NCBI GenBank assembly: GCA_900100835.1
Contig: FNCM01000013.1
Coordinates: 18,365 to 82,364, forward strand
Reading direction: 5' to 3'
DNA from: Selenomonas sp. WCT3
Lineage (GTDB): Bacteria; Bacillota; Negativicutes; Selenomonadales; Selenomonadaceae
Length of the DNA stretch: 64,000 nucleotides
Shown: positions 35,742 through 44,725 of the stretch, piece by piece
How the letters are laid out: every line of letters starts with the position of its first letter
How positions within the stretch are numbered: the first letter of the stretch is position 1
Translations under genes and position numbers: made by a program
Notes under the pieces: model-generated
Database searches by the model: none
The model's input: the letters and a program-made list of their open reading frames with translations, nothing else
Told to the model about the DNA's origin: nothing

Positions 35742-35778
35742 GGGGTACTGAAATTATGTCATAAGAAGGGATGTTCGT

Positions 35779-37008
35779 ATGGAGAGTATTCATTTAAACG
35801 CGCTGTTTCATTCTGATGAGCACAAATGGAATGAACTTTACCAATCGCTGTACAATTCGCCCTTGACGCATGTACTTGCATTCGATATTCATCCTGCGAA
35901 GAGTCAGCGTCACTATCCAGCGTTCTTTTATTATACGGAAGAACTTATGCAAACAACTATCTCGCTGATGAGCCAAATGAACGAGTTGACGAAAATTGCC
36001 AACCGTATTCCTGCTATTGCTATCGAGGCATTCCAACGGGCATGTTTGATAGAGGAAATAAAATCCAGTAATGATATCGAAGGGGTTAATAGTACGCGAA
36101 AGGAAATCAGTCAGGCGCTTGATGCGCAGGATAATATATCGGTAGCGGAAACTACACGCCTTTGGAGTACTGTTAATAAGTATATCAAGTTGCAGAATAA
36201 ACAGGATATTTCTTTTAGCAACAGTTCGGATTTGCGCAAATTCTATGATGAATTTATTTTAGATGAAATTCGCAGAGATGATCCTAAAAATATTCCTGAT
36301 GGCGAAATATTTCGAAAAAACAGTGTGGAGGTATGGTCAAAAACAAAAGTGATACATCGTGGCGTTTTTCCAGAAAGACGCATTATCGATAGCATGGATA
36401 AAGCACTAGCGATATTGCATGATTCTCAAATTCCTAATTTGGTGCGAGTAGCAATTTTCCATTACCTGTTTGGTTATATACACCCATTTTATGATGGCAA
36501 TGGTCGTACGTCACGATTTATCACCTCGTTTTATCTTGCGCGTATTTTGAGCCCGCTAGTGGCAATTCGGTTGTCCATAACCATAAAAAAATCGCTTCGC
36601 ATGTACTATAAATTGTTTGAGGAGACAAATTCCTATGGAAATAGGGGAGATTTAACCCCATTCATTACAGGTTTTTTATGGATTATAGAAAAGAGTATCG
36701 TGCGTGTTAAAGAAGATTTAAAGGAGAAGGAGCGATTGTTAGAAGAATACAGCAGGTTGTTAGAACGGCTTGAGGCTGTTGATAATCGAACGGATAAAAG
36801 TATTTGTTATGTATTACTCCAAGCTGCTTTGTTTTCGGAGGATGGGGCAACACTAGCAGAGATTGCAGGAACTTTGCGAAAGAATGAACGGACGATAAAG
36901 ACACATATTAATAATATTCCATCGGAGTATGTTTGCGTCGATAAAAGTCATCGTGCACATAGGTTTAAGTTAAATCTCGAGTCATTGCCCCTAATTGCTT
37001 CAATTTGA
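35779..37008 (+). CDS. Fic family protein with N-terminal inhibitory motif
   Basis: 409 residues. The catalytic loop is HPFYDGNGRTSR from residue 235 (consensus HPFx[DE]GNGRxxR), so AMP transfer to a target protein is likely. The inhibitory motif SSNDIEG (S97…E101-G102; consensus [ST]xxxE[GN]) precedes the Fic core, which makes it a self-inhibited class II enzyme. A C-terminal winged-helix-like part (about 335-400; ATLAEIAGTLRKNERTIKTHINNI) could bind DNA. No separate antitoxin gene is adjacent. ATG 35779 with AAGAAGG upstream. Confidence 0.9.
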   Translation: MESIHLNALFHSDEHKWNELYQSLYNSPLTHVLAFDIHPAKSQRHYPAFFYYTEELMQTTISLMSQMNELTKIANRIPAIAIEAFQRACLIEEIKSSNDIEGVNSTRKEISQALDAQDNISVAETTRLWSTVNKYIKLQNKQDISFSNSSDLRKFYDEFILDEIRRDDPKNIPDGEIFRKNSVEVWSKTKVIHRGVFPERRIIDSMDKALAILHDSQIPNLVRVAIFHYLFGYIHPFYDGNGRTSRFITSFYLARILSPLVAIRLSITIKKSLRMYYKLFEETNSYGNRGDLTPFITGFLWIIEKSIVRVKEDLKEKERLLEEYSRLLERLEAVDNRTDKSICYVLLQAALFSEDGATLAEIAGTLRKNERTIKTHINNIPSEYVCVDKSHRAHRFKLNLESLPLIASI

Positions 37009-37026
37009 TAGATATTGATTGCTACG

Positions 37027-37056
37027 CAAAAACGCCTTCCTATAGGAAGGCGTTTT
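37027..37056 (+). terminator. Terminator after the Fic gene
   Basis: AAAACGCCTTCC-TATA-GGAAGGCGTTTT, symmetrical and usable from both sides (the molybdoenzyme gene ends at 37075). Confidence 0.9.
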
Positions 37057-37074
37057 GGGATTTATAACACGATT

Positions 37075-39072
37075 TTATTTCCTGCGGATATTTACTAATA
37101 CGTCATAGAGAGCGACGCCGGGGGCACCGGTGCTTAGGCTGCCAAGGTCGCTGACGCGGCCGCCGTTTAGGGCGTTGACGGTCCCGTGTTTGCTGCTGCC
37201 TTGATAACAGAGGATGACGTCAGGAGGCAGGCTGCTGTCGAAGCAGACGATTCCGGTCAGTTTTCCGTATTGGTTCCAGAGGATAACCTGCTGGGATTCC
37301 GAAAGCCCACGCTGTTTGGCTGGTTGGGGGTGCAGGTAGACGATGGGGTATTCGGAAAGTTCTTTTAGCCGCGTGTGAATCTGGCTGTTGATGTTCTGTT
37401 GTGCATGTGGCGTGATGAAGTAGAAGGGCATTTCCTCCGAGGGGAGTAGTTGGACAAGGTTTTGGGGAATGGGACAGCAGTGGAATTTGCCGTCGTCGGT
37501 GGCAAAGTGCTGGCCCTCCCAGGCAATGGGCGTGGGGCGCACTTTGATGGCGCCTTTGCGCAGCTGGCGCCAGTTTTTGATGCCGATGGAAAGACAGAGT
37601 GATTCGGGGAGTTCCCGGTCCAGAAATTCTTCATCGGTGAGATGGGCGGGGAAGGTGCTGGTGCCTGGAGCCAGTTCGTTTAGGCGGTGGGTCAGCAGCC
37701 GGGCGATTTCGAGGTCGCTTTTGGTTTCGCCCTGGGGTGGGATGGCTCGTTCGTTGATGCCGAGCCACTGCTGGAAATACCCTGTGTAGATATCGAGGTC
37801 CTCGAATTCGGTGGTGACAGGCAGGACGATGTCAGACATTTGGGCCGTTGGCGTTAGGAATTTATCGGCCGTGACGATGAGCTCGAGGTTTTGCCAGAGG
37901 GCGTGGAGTTCTTGGAGGCCGACGTCCTGCGACCATAGATTGCGACAGGCAATCCAAAGCAGGCGGACAGGAGGGTCTTTTAACGTTTGCAGGGTATGGG
38001 AGAATTGATTGATGTTGACAAAGCGGGTATCGTCGCGGCACTGTTTGATGAAGTATGGCAGCTGGAAGGCTTCACGGTCGGCAAAGTTGACGCCGCCGCC
38101 GGCGATGCCGATGTTGTTGGTCAGCATGGAAAGTGCGTCGATAAGCCGGATGGTAAGGCCGCCTTGCAAATGGCGCTGGAGGCCAAAACCGGCCCAGATA
38201 TGCATGGGATGGTGGGCGGCGATGAGCTCCACGAGAAAATCGATGGTTTCATCGGTTTGATCAACAGCGGCCAGTAGTTTTGACTGGTCAATTTTCGTAA
38301 GTCCCGTCAGGAATTCCTCAAGCCCTTTGATTTTATTGGATTCGGTGATTAGATCGTGGCGGGCATAGAGGCGGCACAGCAGCAGCAAGGCTAGGGCGGC
38401 GTCGCTTCCGGGGCGCAGCTGGATGTAGTAATCGGCTTTGCTGGCGGTCTCGGTGCGGATGGGGTCGATTACGACGATTTTTGCGCCGCATTCGCGGGCC
38501 GCGTAGAGAGCCGGCATCGTATGAATAGCTGTCCAGGCTGGATTGACGCCCCATAGCAGGATGAGTTTGGAGTTGACGAGGCCTTGCGTCTGGGAGGTGA
38601 CGTTGCCGCCAAAATCCAATTTTTGTGCATCAATTCCCGAGGAGAAACAAGGTGTACCGATGGTCTGGGTCGTTGGGCCGAGACTGTTGAACATGCCTTC
38701 GCAGGCGTTGCGAAGCAGGCCAAAATTGCCCGAGTATTTGTTGAGGCAGAGTGGCAGTGTGGAATGAAAGCGTTCTTTGAGATCCAGAATTTTGTGGGCG
38801 ATGATATCGATGGCTGTGTCCCAGGAGATGCGCTGCCAGTGCCCGCTGCCGCGTTCGTGCTGGAGCATGGGATAGAGGAGCCGGTCTTTGTGATAGACGG
38901 TGGAGAGGATTTGATTGCTCTTGGAGCAAAGCTGTTTGGCGGCACCGGGGGTCAGGGAATCGCCCGTTATGTGGTCGATGCGCCCGTGACTGGTATAGGC
39001 AAGCATGGGGCAGGAGTCGTAGCAGTTGCGTGGACACATGTGCCGGGTGATGGTATAGGTTTGCCGGTTCAA
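37075..39072 (-). CDS. Molybdopterin-dependent oxidoreductase, catalytic subunit
   Basis: 665 residues. The N-terminus binds a [4Fe-4S] cluster (C13, C17, C21, C49: MCPRNCYDSC…QLCSKS), followed by the DMSO-reductase-family molybdopterin domains (SKSNQILSTVYHKDRLLYPM, LLWGVNPAWTAIHTMP, IVIDPIRTETASKADYYIQL) and a C-terminal MGD-binding domain. No twin-arginine signal is seen, so it is probably cytoplasmic. TTG at 39072 is chosen as start because GGGGAG lies 7 bases before it; the open frame further upstream overlaps the divergent gene. With the Fe-S gene 39145 it forms a two-subunit enzyme; substrate unknown. Confidence 0.88.
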   Translation of the reverse strand: MNRQTYTITRHMCPRNCYDSCPMLAYTSHGRIDHITGDSLTPGAAKQLCSKSNQILSTVYHKDRLLYPMLQHERGSGHWQRISWDTAIDIIAHKILDLKERFHSTLPLCLNKYSGNFGLLRNACEGMFNSLGPTTQTIGTPCFSSGIDAQKLDFGGNVTSQTQGLVNSKLILLWGVNPAWTAIHTMPALYAARECGAKIVVIDPIRTETASKADYYIQLRPGSDAALALLLLCRLYARHDLITESNKIKGLEEFLTGLTKIDQSKLLAAVDQTDETIDFLVELIAAHHPMHIWAGFGLQRHLQGGLTIRLIDALSMLTNNIGIAGGGVNFADREAFQLPYFIKQCRDDTRFVNINQFSHTLQTLKDPPVRLLWIACRNLWSQDVGLQELHALWQNLELIVTADKFLTPTAQMSDIVLPVTTEFEDLDIYTGYFQQWLGINERAIPPQGETKSDLEIARLLTHRLNELAPGTSTFPAHLTDEEFLDRELPESLCLSIGIKNWRQLRKGAIKVRPTPIAWEGQHFATDDGKFHCCPIPQNLVQLLPSEEMPFYFITPHAQQNINSQIHTRLKELSEYPIVYLHPQPAKQRGLSESQQVILWNQYGKLTGIVCFDSSLPPDVILCYQGSSKHGTVNALNGGRVSDLGSLSTGAPGVALYDVLVNIRRK

Positions 39073-39144
39073 TGAGAAACTCCCCTTTCTGACTATTTTT
39101 GTGCTATCATTATAACATAGATAGATTAGGAAGGAGGCGTGGAT

Positions 39145-39705
39145 ATGAAACCACATCAACTGGGATTTGAGGTAGATTTGTCCAAATGTGTCGGCTGCCG
39201 GGCCTGCGAAATGGCCTGCGCGCGTCAGCACCCAGAGGCAGAAAAGAGCTTCCGTCATGTGGAACGGGTGGGGGGCGGCGAACGGCCGCAGGGCTTTTTG
39301 ACGTTGGGGTGCAATCACTGTGCGTCGCCGGAATGTATCCGCGTCTGTCCGGAGAATTGTTACGACAAACTGCGCAATGGCGTGGTTATTCATCACAGTG
39401 AGCGCTGTGTTGGCTGTGGACGCTGTGTGGGAGCCTGCCCTTATGAGGCCCCCCATATCAACGCCAAGACAGGGAAAGCCGAGAAATGTGATTTTTGTCT
39501 CGAGCGGTTAAAAGAAGGGAAAAAGCCTGTATGCGTCGAATTATGTCCAGTGGGTGCATTAAAGCTGATTACCCTAAATGCGGAGCAAATTGACTTTCCG
39601 GGGGATCCGCTGGTGCGCTATACGCGTCCATCGATGCGTTTTATCGAGGCGCGGGAACCTGTTTGTTTCTGGCGTAAAGAGGGGAAGAAAATCCATGACA
39701 AGTAA
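39145..39705 (+). CDS. Four-cluster ferredoxin-type electron transfer subunit (DmsB-like)
   Basis: 186 residues with the Cys groups CVGCRACEMAC, CNHCASPECIRVCPENC, CVGCGRCVGAC and CDFCLERLKEGKKPVCVELC: up to four [4Fe-4S] clusters as in DmsB/PhsB/NrfC. It carries electrons to or from the divergent molybdoenzyme. ATG 39145 with AAGGAGG 7 bases upstream. It overlaps the regulator gene downstream by 11 bases. Confidence 0.92.
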   Translation: MKPHQLGFEVDLSKCVGCRACEMACARQHPEAEKSFRHVERVGGGERPQGFLTLGCNHCASPECIRVCPENCYDKLRNGVVIHHSERCVGCGRCVGACPYEAPHINAKTGKAEKCDFCLERLKEGKKPVCVELCPVGALKLITLNAEQIDFPGDPLVRYTRPSMRFIEAREPVCFWRKEGKKIHDK

Positions 39706-40879
39706 ATATGATGCCAATCAGCTTTGGCGTCATAATACAATAGAAGAGAAAGTGAATATAGTCAGCCGGCAGCTGGAGCTGGAGCTGGCGGTAATCGAGC
39801 CTAGCGGGGATGTCCGCTACAAGACCGATGCGCTATCACAATCGGTCTTGTCCTTGCTTCGCAACCGCCGGCAGGCACTATTGCAGAAAAAAGAGAAATC
39901 TTTCCCGGGACTTACGCTTCGCGGACTGTATATGAAGTCACAGTCACTCGGCTGGTTGGTACTAGAGGTGGATTCGGCCGATTTGACGCTGGAGGAAACG
40001 AATTTTTTGGATGAGCTCGTGCATCATCTGAATTTTTTGCTCTGGCACGAACAGGAGATTCGTCGGGAACAGCGGAGTCATCGGGAGCAGTTCTTGTACG
40101 ATTTGCTGTATCATAATTTTGAGACTTCCGAGGAGATGATCAAGCTCGGGAAACTCTGGAATATGAATTTGGAACGGCCGCATCATGTCGTGGTGATTGA
40201 TTTCGATCATCCATTGCCGTCGGGGCAGGAGACGTATTTTCTCGACGAGCTTGAGCATGATTGGAGCCGTTTTTTGGCTTCGCGATTCGCACAGCCGATT
40301 ACGATGCAACTTAGGGATCAGCTGGTGATACTGCTAACGGATTCGGGACAGAAATCAAGCGGTCAGGGGAATTTTGTCAAGATTATCCGCTCGATGATGG
40401 AGCAAATTCGGGAGAAAAATCCCCATCTGCCGGCATTTTCGATTGGCATTGGGCGCTTGTATCCATTAGCCGCTGATTTTTGCCGCAGCTTGCAGGAGGC
40501 CCGACAGGCGGTCAGTCTGGGAAGGTTCCGTCAACCGGAAAACGCGATTACCTGCTATGAAGAGCTCGGCGTGCTGAAGCTCTTATCCCATATCCGGACA
40601 GAGGAGCTGGACGATTTCGTACAGGAGACTTTGGGGCCGTTGATGGAACACGACGAGGAAAATAACACGGGCTATCTTGATACTTTGGAGGCTTATTTTC
40701 AGGAGAACGAGTCGTTGCCGCAGGCTAGCGAGCGGCTCTTTATCCATGTCAATACGCTTCGCAACCGTTTGAAAAAGATTCAGGAGATCCTAGGAGTAGA
40801 ACTCGGACGGGCCGGTGATCGCGTACGTTTTTATGTGGCCTGTCAGGCTATTCGCATCATCAAGCGGACGAAGTATTAA
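39695..40879 (+). CDS. PucR/CdaR-type transcriptional regulator
   Basis: 394 residues. The C-terminal 70 residues (LDTLEAYFQENESLPQASERLFIHVNTLRNRLKKIQEILG) are the PucR C-terminal helix-turn-helix found in CdaR and PucR regulators; the centre has the GGDEF-like fold of that family (FSIGIGRLYPLAADFCRSLQEARQAV). The N-terminal part is unlike any sensor I know. ATG 39695, AGAGGGGAAG upstream, overlapping the Fe-S gene, so it is in the molybdoenzyme operon and probably controls it. Confidence 0.85.
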   Translation: MTSKYDANQLWRHNTIEEKVNIVSRQLELELAVIEPSGDVRYKTDALSQSVLSLLRNRRQALLQKKEKSFPGLTLRGLYMKSQSLGWLVLEVDSADLTLEETNFLDELVHHLNFLLWHEQEIRREQRSHREQFLYDLLYHNFETSEEMIKLGKLWNMNLERPHHVVVIDFDHPLPSGQETYFLDELEHDWSRFLASRFAQPITMQLRDQLVILLTDSGQKSSGQGNFVKIIRSMMEQIREKNPHLPAFSIGIGRLYPLAADFCRSLQEARQAVSLGRFRQPENAITCYEELGVLKLLSHIRTEELDDFVQETLGPLMEHDEENNTGYLDTLEAYFQENESLPQASERLFIHVNTLRNRLKKIQEILGVELGRAGDRVRFYVACQAIRIIKRTKY

Positions 40880-41017
40880 ATTAAAGTTTAATCCTTTGTG
40901 GAAATATATATTTTTTATCATAGATATTTGGAGGAATCTACAGTATCAAAGGGCAAAAGTTCTAGTAAAATGGATAGTAAAATTGATATGTGCGGAAAAT
41001 TTTAGAAAAGGTGTGAA

Positions 41018-41620
41018 ATGGAAATGTGTGGAAGCAGGGAAGCCTTGCTGCAGAAAGCAGAGATATACCGCGAGTTGTCTGAGTATTATTCGGGGGTCCT
41101 GCGCTCGGGCAAGGCAGCAGCACAGCATATTGGTGCGCTGCTGCCGGGTCGGGTCGTTGTGCCGCAAATCGATGTCGATAGTGCCTATGATTACAATCGG
41201 CTCTTCCTTGGGCCGTGCACGCTTTTGGCACCACCGTTTGAGGCGTTTTATCATAAGGTCAATCCGCAGCTGATTGAATCGGAAAATCTGCTGGTGCGCA
41301 GTGCTTGTGTGGAGGCTGGCATGGCGTCCGCGGAGGAAGATGATGCCTTGGACGGCCATATCTTTTATTCCCTTGCCTTTGTGAGCAAGCTTTTGGAGAC
41401 CTTGGCTGGTCTGCCATCGCTTCAGACCAAGGAGGCCGATGGCCTCTATTGCACCTATCAATGGTTTTTGAAAGAACACATTCTCGCCTGGCTTTATGAC
41501 CATCTTCGCGATGTGCGCCGCTACAGTGTATCGGCTTTTTGCAAAGATGTTGCCGCGGCGATGAACACCTTCCTGCTGTCGGAGCAGGAGTTGATTGCCC
41601 TCGATGCTTGTGAAGCGTAA
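41018..41620 (+). CDS. TorD/DmsD-family molybdoenzyme chaperone
   Basis: 200 residues, all-helical; YNRLFLGPCTLLAPPFEAFY is the family signature. Such proteins hold a molybdoenzyme apoprotein until its cofactor is inserted. Located 138 bases after the regulator. AAGGTG upstream of ATG 41018. Its client is almost certainly the catalytic subunit at 37075-39072. Confidence 0.9.
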   Translation: MEMCGSREALLQKAEIYRELSEYYSGVLRSGKAAAQHIGALLPGRVVVPQIDVDSAYDYNRLFLGPCTLLAPPFEAFYHKVNPQLIESENLLVRSACVEAGMASAEEDDALDGHIFYSLAFVSKLLETLAGLPSLQTKEADGLYCTYQWFLKEHILAWLYDHLRDVRRYSVSAFCKDVAAAMNTFLLSEQELIALDACEA

Positions 41621-41672
41621 TCCCTGCTTCACGAGCTTTCCCCTATATTGACGTTCCCTTTTTTATAACGTA

Positions 41673-41718
41673 AAATAAGACGCAAGGAGCAGGCTGTCTG
41701 CTCCTTGCGTCTTATTTT
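41673..41718. terminator. Bidirectional terminator between chaperone and amidase genes
   Basis: AAAATAAGACGCAAGGAGCAG pairs with CTGCTCCTTGCGTCTTATTTT around a 5-nt loop. The arm includes the stop codon of the minus-strand gene. Confidence 0.9.
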
Positions 41719-42509
41719 TTCGGCTTGGAAAGATATAATGTTTCGCGGCGGTCTGCAAGAACATCCATGGATTCTTTTATCTGGGTGCGGATGGCTGGTC
41801 GCAGATTTCCCTGCAGGATACATTCCTCCTCGCCGGCTTCGGTGAGGATTTCCCCCCAGGGGTCAATGATGGCCGAGTGTCCGGCTAGCGGGGTGTCATG
41901 AGGGCCGAGTCCCGCTTCGTTGCAGGCCGCGATGAAAATTTGGTTTTCGATGGCGCGGGCGCGAATCAGCGTCTGCCAGTGGAACAGTCGGGTCTGTGGC
42001 CAGGCGGCTGGCAGGAAGAGTACATTGATGCCGGCTAAGGTAAGCTGGCGGGTGAATTCGGGGAAACGGATATCATAGCAGACGGCAATGCCGCATTTTA
42101 CCCCATCGAGGGTAACCGTCACGAGACTGTTTCCCGGTTCGAAATCCTCGGCTTCGCCACTGGGGGTGAAGAGGTGGGCTTTATGGTAGGTCGCGGCCAG
42201 CTGGCCGTTGCGGTCAAAGACATAGCAGGTATTGAAGACCTGTTTGCCGATGGCGTTGGCTACGGTACCCCCGACGATATTGACCTGATAATGATTGGAA
42301 AGTTTGGCTAGGGTGTCGCGCATCTGCCTGCCGTCGGGATCGGCGTAGTCTCGGATTGGCTGCGGATAAAAGCCTACCGGCCAGAGCTCCGGCAGCAGCA
42401 GGACATCGGGGCGGCTCTTCATGGCGTCTTCTGCCATGCGATAGAGGTTTGCGATATTCTTTTGGGGCTCGCCGAATGCGACTGCCATCTGTAGGATGGC
42501 AACTTTCAT
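41712..42509 (-). CDS. Carbon-nitrogen hydrolase (nitrilase superfamily, omega-amidase-like)
   Basis: 265 residues with the Glu-Lys-Cys catalytic triad in its usual frames: LLPELWPVGF (Glu), ATYHKAHLFTPSGE (Lys) and GIAVCYDIRFPEF (Cys). Omega-amidases of this type hydrolyse 2-oxoglutaramate or related amides in the cytoplasm. Single gene; starts divergently from the DUF951 gene, only 31 bases away. Exact substrate not readable. Confidence 0.9.
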   Translation of the reverse strand: MKVAILQMAVAFGEPQKNIANLYRMAEDAMKSRPDVLLLPELWPVGFYPQPIRDYADPDGRQMRDTLAKLSNHYQVNIVGGTVANAIGKQVFNTCYVFDRNGQLAATYHKAHLFTPSGEAEDFEPGNSLVTVTLDGVKCGIAVCYDIRFPEFTRQLTLAGINVLFLPAAWPQTRLFHWQTLIRARAIENQIFIAACNEAGLGPHDTPLAGHSAIIDPWGEILTEAGEEECILQGNLRPAIRTQIKESMDVLADRRETLYLSKPKK

Positions 42510-42540
42510 AGTAAATCACCTCATGAGGGGAGAAGATAAA

Positions 42541-42744
42541 ATGGAAAAACAACAGTACAGCCTGGGCGATATCGTTCGCATGAAGAAGCCGCATCCCTGC
42601 GGCAGCAGTGAGTGGGAAATCCTGCGCGTCGGCATGGATTTCCGTCTGAAATGCCAAGGGTGCGGTCATTTGGTGATGCTCCCCCGGCCAAAATTCGAAA
42701 AAATGGTGCGTGCCATTGTGAAACACGCAGATTTGGAAAACTAA
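42541..42744 (+). CDS. DUF951 family small protein
   Basis: 67 residues: YSLGDIVRMKKPHPCGSSEW then GMDFRLKCQGCGHLVMLPR, the DUF951 pattern with three Cys and a Pro/Lys-rich start. Found across Firmicutes, function not established. GGGGAG precedes ATG 42541. Confidence 0.88.
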   Translation: MEKQQYSLGDIVRMKKPHPCGSSEWEILRVGMDFRLKCQGCGHLVMLPRPKFEKMVRAIVKHADLEN

Positions 42745-42796
42745 GAATAATTATACCATATCCGGGGCGGCGTGAAATAGCCGTTCGGGAGATAAA

Positions 42797-42865
42797 AAAT
42801 GCCCATTGGTTAACACGTGAGGGCCTTAACCGGTCGTTTGCGAAGCCGATGGGCGTTTTTTTACG
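42797..42865 (+). terminator. Terminator after the DUF951 gene
   Basis: ATGCCCATTGGTT pairs with AGCCGATGGGCGT around a long internal region, followed by TTTTTTT. Confidence 0.7.
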
Positions 42866-42892
42866 AGTGGGGCAATGAAACAGGATTGATAC

Positions 42893-42921
42893 TTGTAAAT
42901 TTGTAATGGTTATGCTATCAT
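42893..42921 (+). promoter_or_regulatory. Promoter of porin gene 1
   Basis: TTGTAA (42893-42898), 17 bp, TATCAT (42916-42921). Confidence 0.7.
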
Positions 42922-42930
42922 GGGATACAT

Positions 42931-43000
42931 GTTCGCAATTAAAGGACATTGGCGGAGGAAACAAGGAAACTCCGGCAGAAGGTATCCGCTGATTGCGAAC
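42931..43000 (+). promoter_or_regulatory. Structured leader of porin gene 1 with conserved hairpin
   Basis: Hairpin at 42953-42974: CGGAG, loop GAAACAAGGAAA (12 nt), CTCCG. An outer 9-bp stem GTTCGCAAT (42931-42939) with ATTGCGAAC (42992-43000) closes the leader and begins within about 5 nt of the predicted transcript start. The same hairpin occurs before all five porin genes. Confidence 0.75.
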
Positions 43001-43041
43001 AGGCACGTTTTTTCTATATATTTTGGGGAGGAGTCTTGATT

Positions 43042-44361
43042 ATGAAAAAGACGCTTGTATCCGCACTGACGACGGCACTCGTAGTTGGCGCTGCCAGCAC
43101 GACGTTTGCAGCAGCAAGCCCGTTCTCGGATGTACCGGCAGAGCATTGGGCATACGATGCAGTAGCACAGCTGGCACAGGATGGAATTGTCAATGGTTAT
43201 GATGGCACTCATTTCAGAGGGGACCGCCAGGTTACCCGCTATGAGATGGCTCAGATGGTGGCCAAGGCAATGGCTAAGAGCCAGAATGTAACGGTTTCCG
43301 GCAATGATAAAGCCCTCTTGGACAAATTGGCCGCTGAGTTTGCCGATGAGCTCAACAACCTCGGCGTTCGCGTAGCCAACCTTGAGAAAAATGCTGACAA
43401 GGTAAAATGGACGGGCGAGGCTCGTTACCGTTACTGGAGCTATCGCGATGAAAATGCTGCTGGCAAAAAGAGCAAGGACAACATCGACCATGTTTCCTTC
43501 CGTCTGTTCCCGACGGCTGAAATCAACGATAACTGGTCCGTCAAAGCTCGTCTGACCAGCAACTTCCTCATGAATAAGGACAACACGGGCACGACGGAAC
43601 TGTCCTATATCTTTGCGGAAGGCAACTACGGCAGCCTGAACGTCAAAGCAGGTAAGATGCCGTTCTACTCCACCAACGATGATGGCCTCGTAATGGATGA
43701 CTTCTTCTCCGGTGTACAGGCTACGGTTGGCAGCAAAGTAAAACTCACGGCTGAGGCTGGCCGCTGGAATATCAACGATCGGGCAAATGTTGCCGTAACA
43801 AAGGAGGCCAACAAGGCTGTTCCGGCTGTGAAAGATGTCGCCAGCTATCAGGGTGTTCAGCTGAGTGCTGAACAGGGCAAACTGAGTGGCGGCCTTGGCT
43901 ATCGCCATTTCAGCAGCGAAGTATTCAAGACGGCTTCGGGCTACAAAGCTGATAAGGACGATGCCGACATCCTGTCCGCAGGCGCTCGTTATACGTTTGA
44001 CAAGAATTGGGCAGTAGCTGGTGCTTATGCTGAGAACACGGATGCAAAATCCTACAAGAAATCCGGCAGCGCTGAGATCGACTACAAGGGTGCCAATAAA
44101 GCCAACAAAGGTTCCTTTGGTGCATCGGTTGCCTACCGTCATCTGGGCAGCAACGCTTCGCTGATGCCGACTTTCGATACGGCGCATGCAAATGTTGGTA
44201 CGGGTCATGATACGCTGAACGAAAAAGGCTGGGATTTCTCCGCAAGCTATGTTCCGATGAAGAACACCTTGACGACGCTGGGTTACTTCAACGGCAAACA
44301 GTTCGCCAACCATAACGACAAAGCAGAGACGCTTTACGCTCGCGTAAGCTTCTTCTTCTAA
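43042..44361 (+). CDS. SLH-domain outer membrane porin 1
   Basis: 439 residues: signal peptide (MKKTLVSALTTALVVGAAST, cleavage after TFA), SLH domain (about 27-75, FSDVPAEHWAYDAVAQLAQDG…TRYEMAQMVAKAM), a coiled-coil segment (KALLDKLAAEFADELNNLG) and a C-terminal beta-barrel ending SFFF. In Selenomonas such proteins tie the outer membrane to polyamine-modified peptidoglycan through the SLH domain and form channels. ATG 43042 is where the paralogues begin to align and is preceded by GGGAGG. Confidence 0.93.
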   Translation: MKKTLVSALTTALVVGAASTTFAAASPFSDVPAEHWAYDAVAQLAQDGIVNGYDGTHFRGDRQVTRYEMAQMVAKAMAKSQNVTVSGNDKALLDKLAAEFADELNNLGVRVANLEKNADKVKWTGEARYRYWSYRDENAAGKKSKDNIDHVSFRLFPTAEINDNWSVKARLTSNFLMNKDNTGTTELSYIFAEGNYGSLNVKAGKMPFYSTNDDGLVMDDFFSGVQATVGSKVKLTAEAGRWNINDRANVAVTKEANKAVPAVKDVASYQGVQLSAEQGKLSGGLGYRHFSSEVFKTASGYKADKDDADILSAGARYTFDKNWAVAGAYAENTDAKSYKKSGSAEIDYKGANKANKGSFGASVAYRHLGSNASLMPTFDTAHANVGTGHDTLNEKGWDFSASYVPMKNTLTTLGYFNGKQFANHNDKAETLYARVSFFF

Positions 44362-44379
44362 TAGAAGAAAACGGTGGTA

Positions 44380-44424
44380 AAATAAGCCTCTTGACTGGTT
44401 CAAACCGGTCAAGGGGCTTATTTA
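44380..44424 (+). terminator. Terminator after porin gene 1
   Basis: AATAAGCC…CTTGAC pairs with GTCAAG…GGCTTATT around CAAAC, with small mismatches, then TTTAA. Confidence 0.7.
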
Positions 44425-44574
44425 ATCGAAATATAATTCTAGGATATTATAGAAGGAAAGGTGGTCTTTTCAGGGGGAAAGAAACCGATTTCAAGCTTGA
44501 TATAACAGGCTTTCAGCTTGTTTTCAGATGTTAAAAGAGGCTGAGAGGTAAGTTATCAGACAGTTAAAAAATGT

Positions 44575-44603
44575 TTGCAATTGCTCGTGCTGCGTGCTAA
44601 TAT
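44575..44603 (+). promoter_or_regulatory. Promoter of porin gene 2
   Basis: TTGCAA (44575-44580), 17 bp, TAATAT (44598-44603). Confidence 0.65.
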
Positions 44604-44625
44604 GGAATCAATCGAGATAGAATGA

Positions 44626-44670
44626 TAAGGAAGACGCTGAGGAAACATGGAAACTCATGGGAATTCCTTA
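44626..44670 (+). promoter_or_regulatory. Leader hairpin of porin gene 2
   Basis: TGAG (44638-44641), loop GAAACATGGAAA, CTCA (44654-44657). An outer stem TAAGGAA (44626-44632) with TTCCTTA (44664-44670) encloses it, and TCGAGA (44612) with TCTCGA (44680) may extend it. Confidence 0.7.
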
Positions 44671-44725
44671 CCAAACACTTCTCGAGACAGATGTTTTTGT
44701 TTTATTGAAAAGGGAGGAATTTCTC

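Noticed and set aside
37075-39456. Start of the molybdoenzyme gene at 39456
   Set aside because: The extra 128 codons overlap the divergent Fe-S gene and precede the Cys cluster without any signal peptide; TTG 39072 has a proper ribosome binding site.
42910-44412. A 500-codon minus-strand open frame across porin 1, with similar frames opposite porins 2 to 5
   Set aside because: Antisense to strongly biased porin genes; repeats simply because the porins are paralogues.
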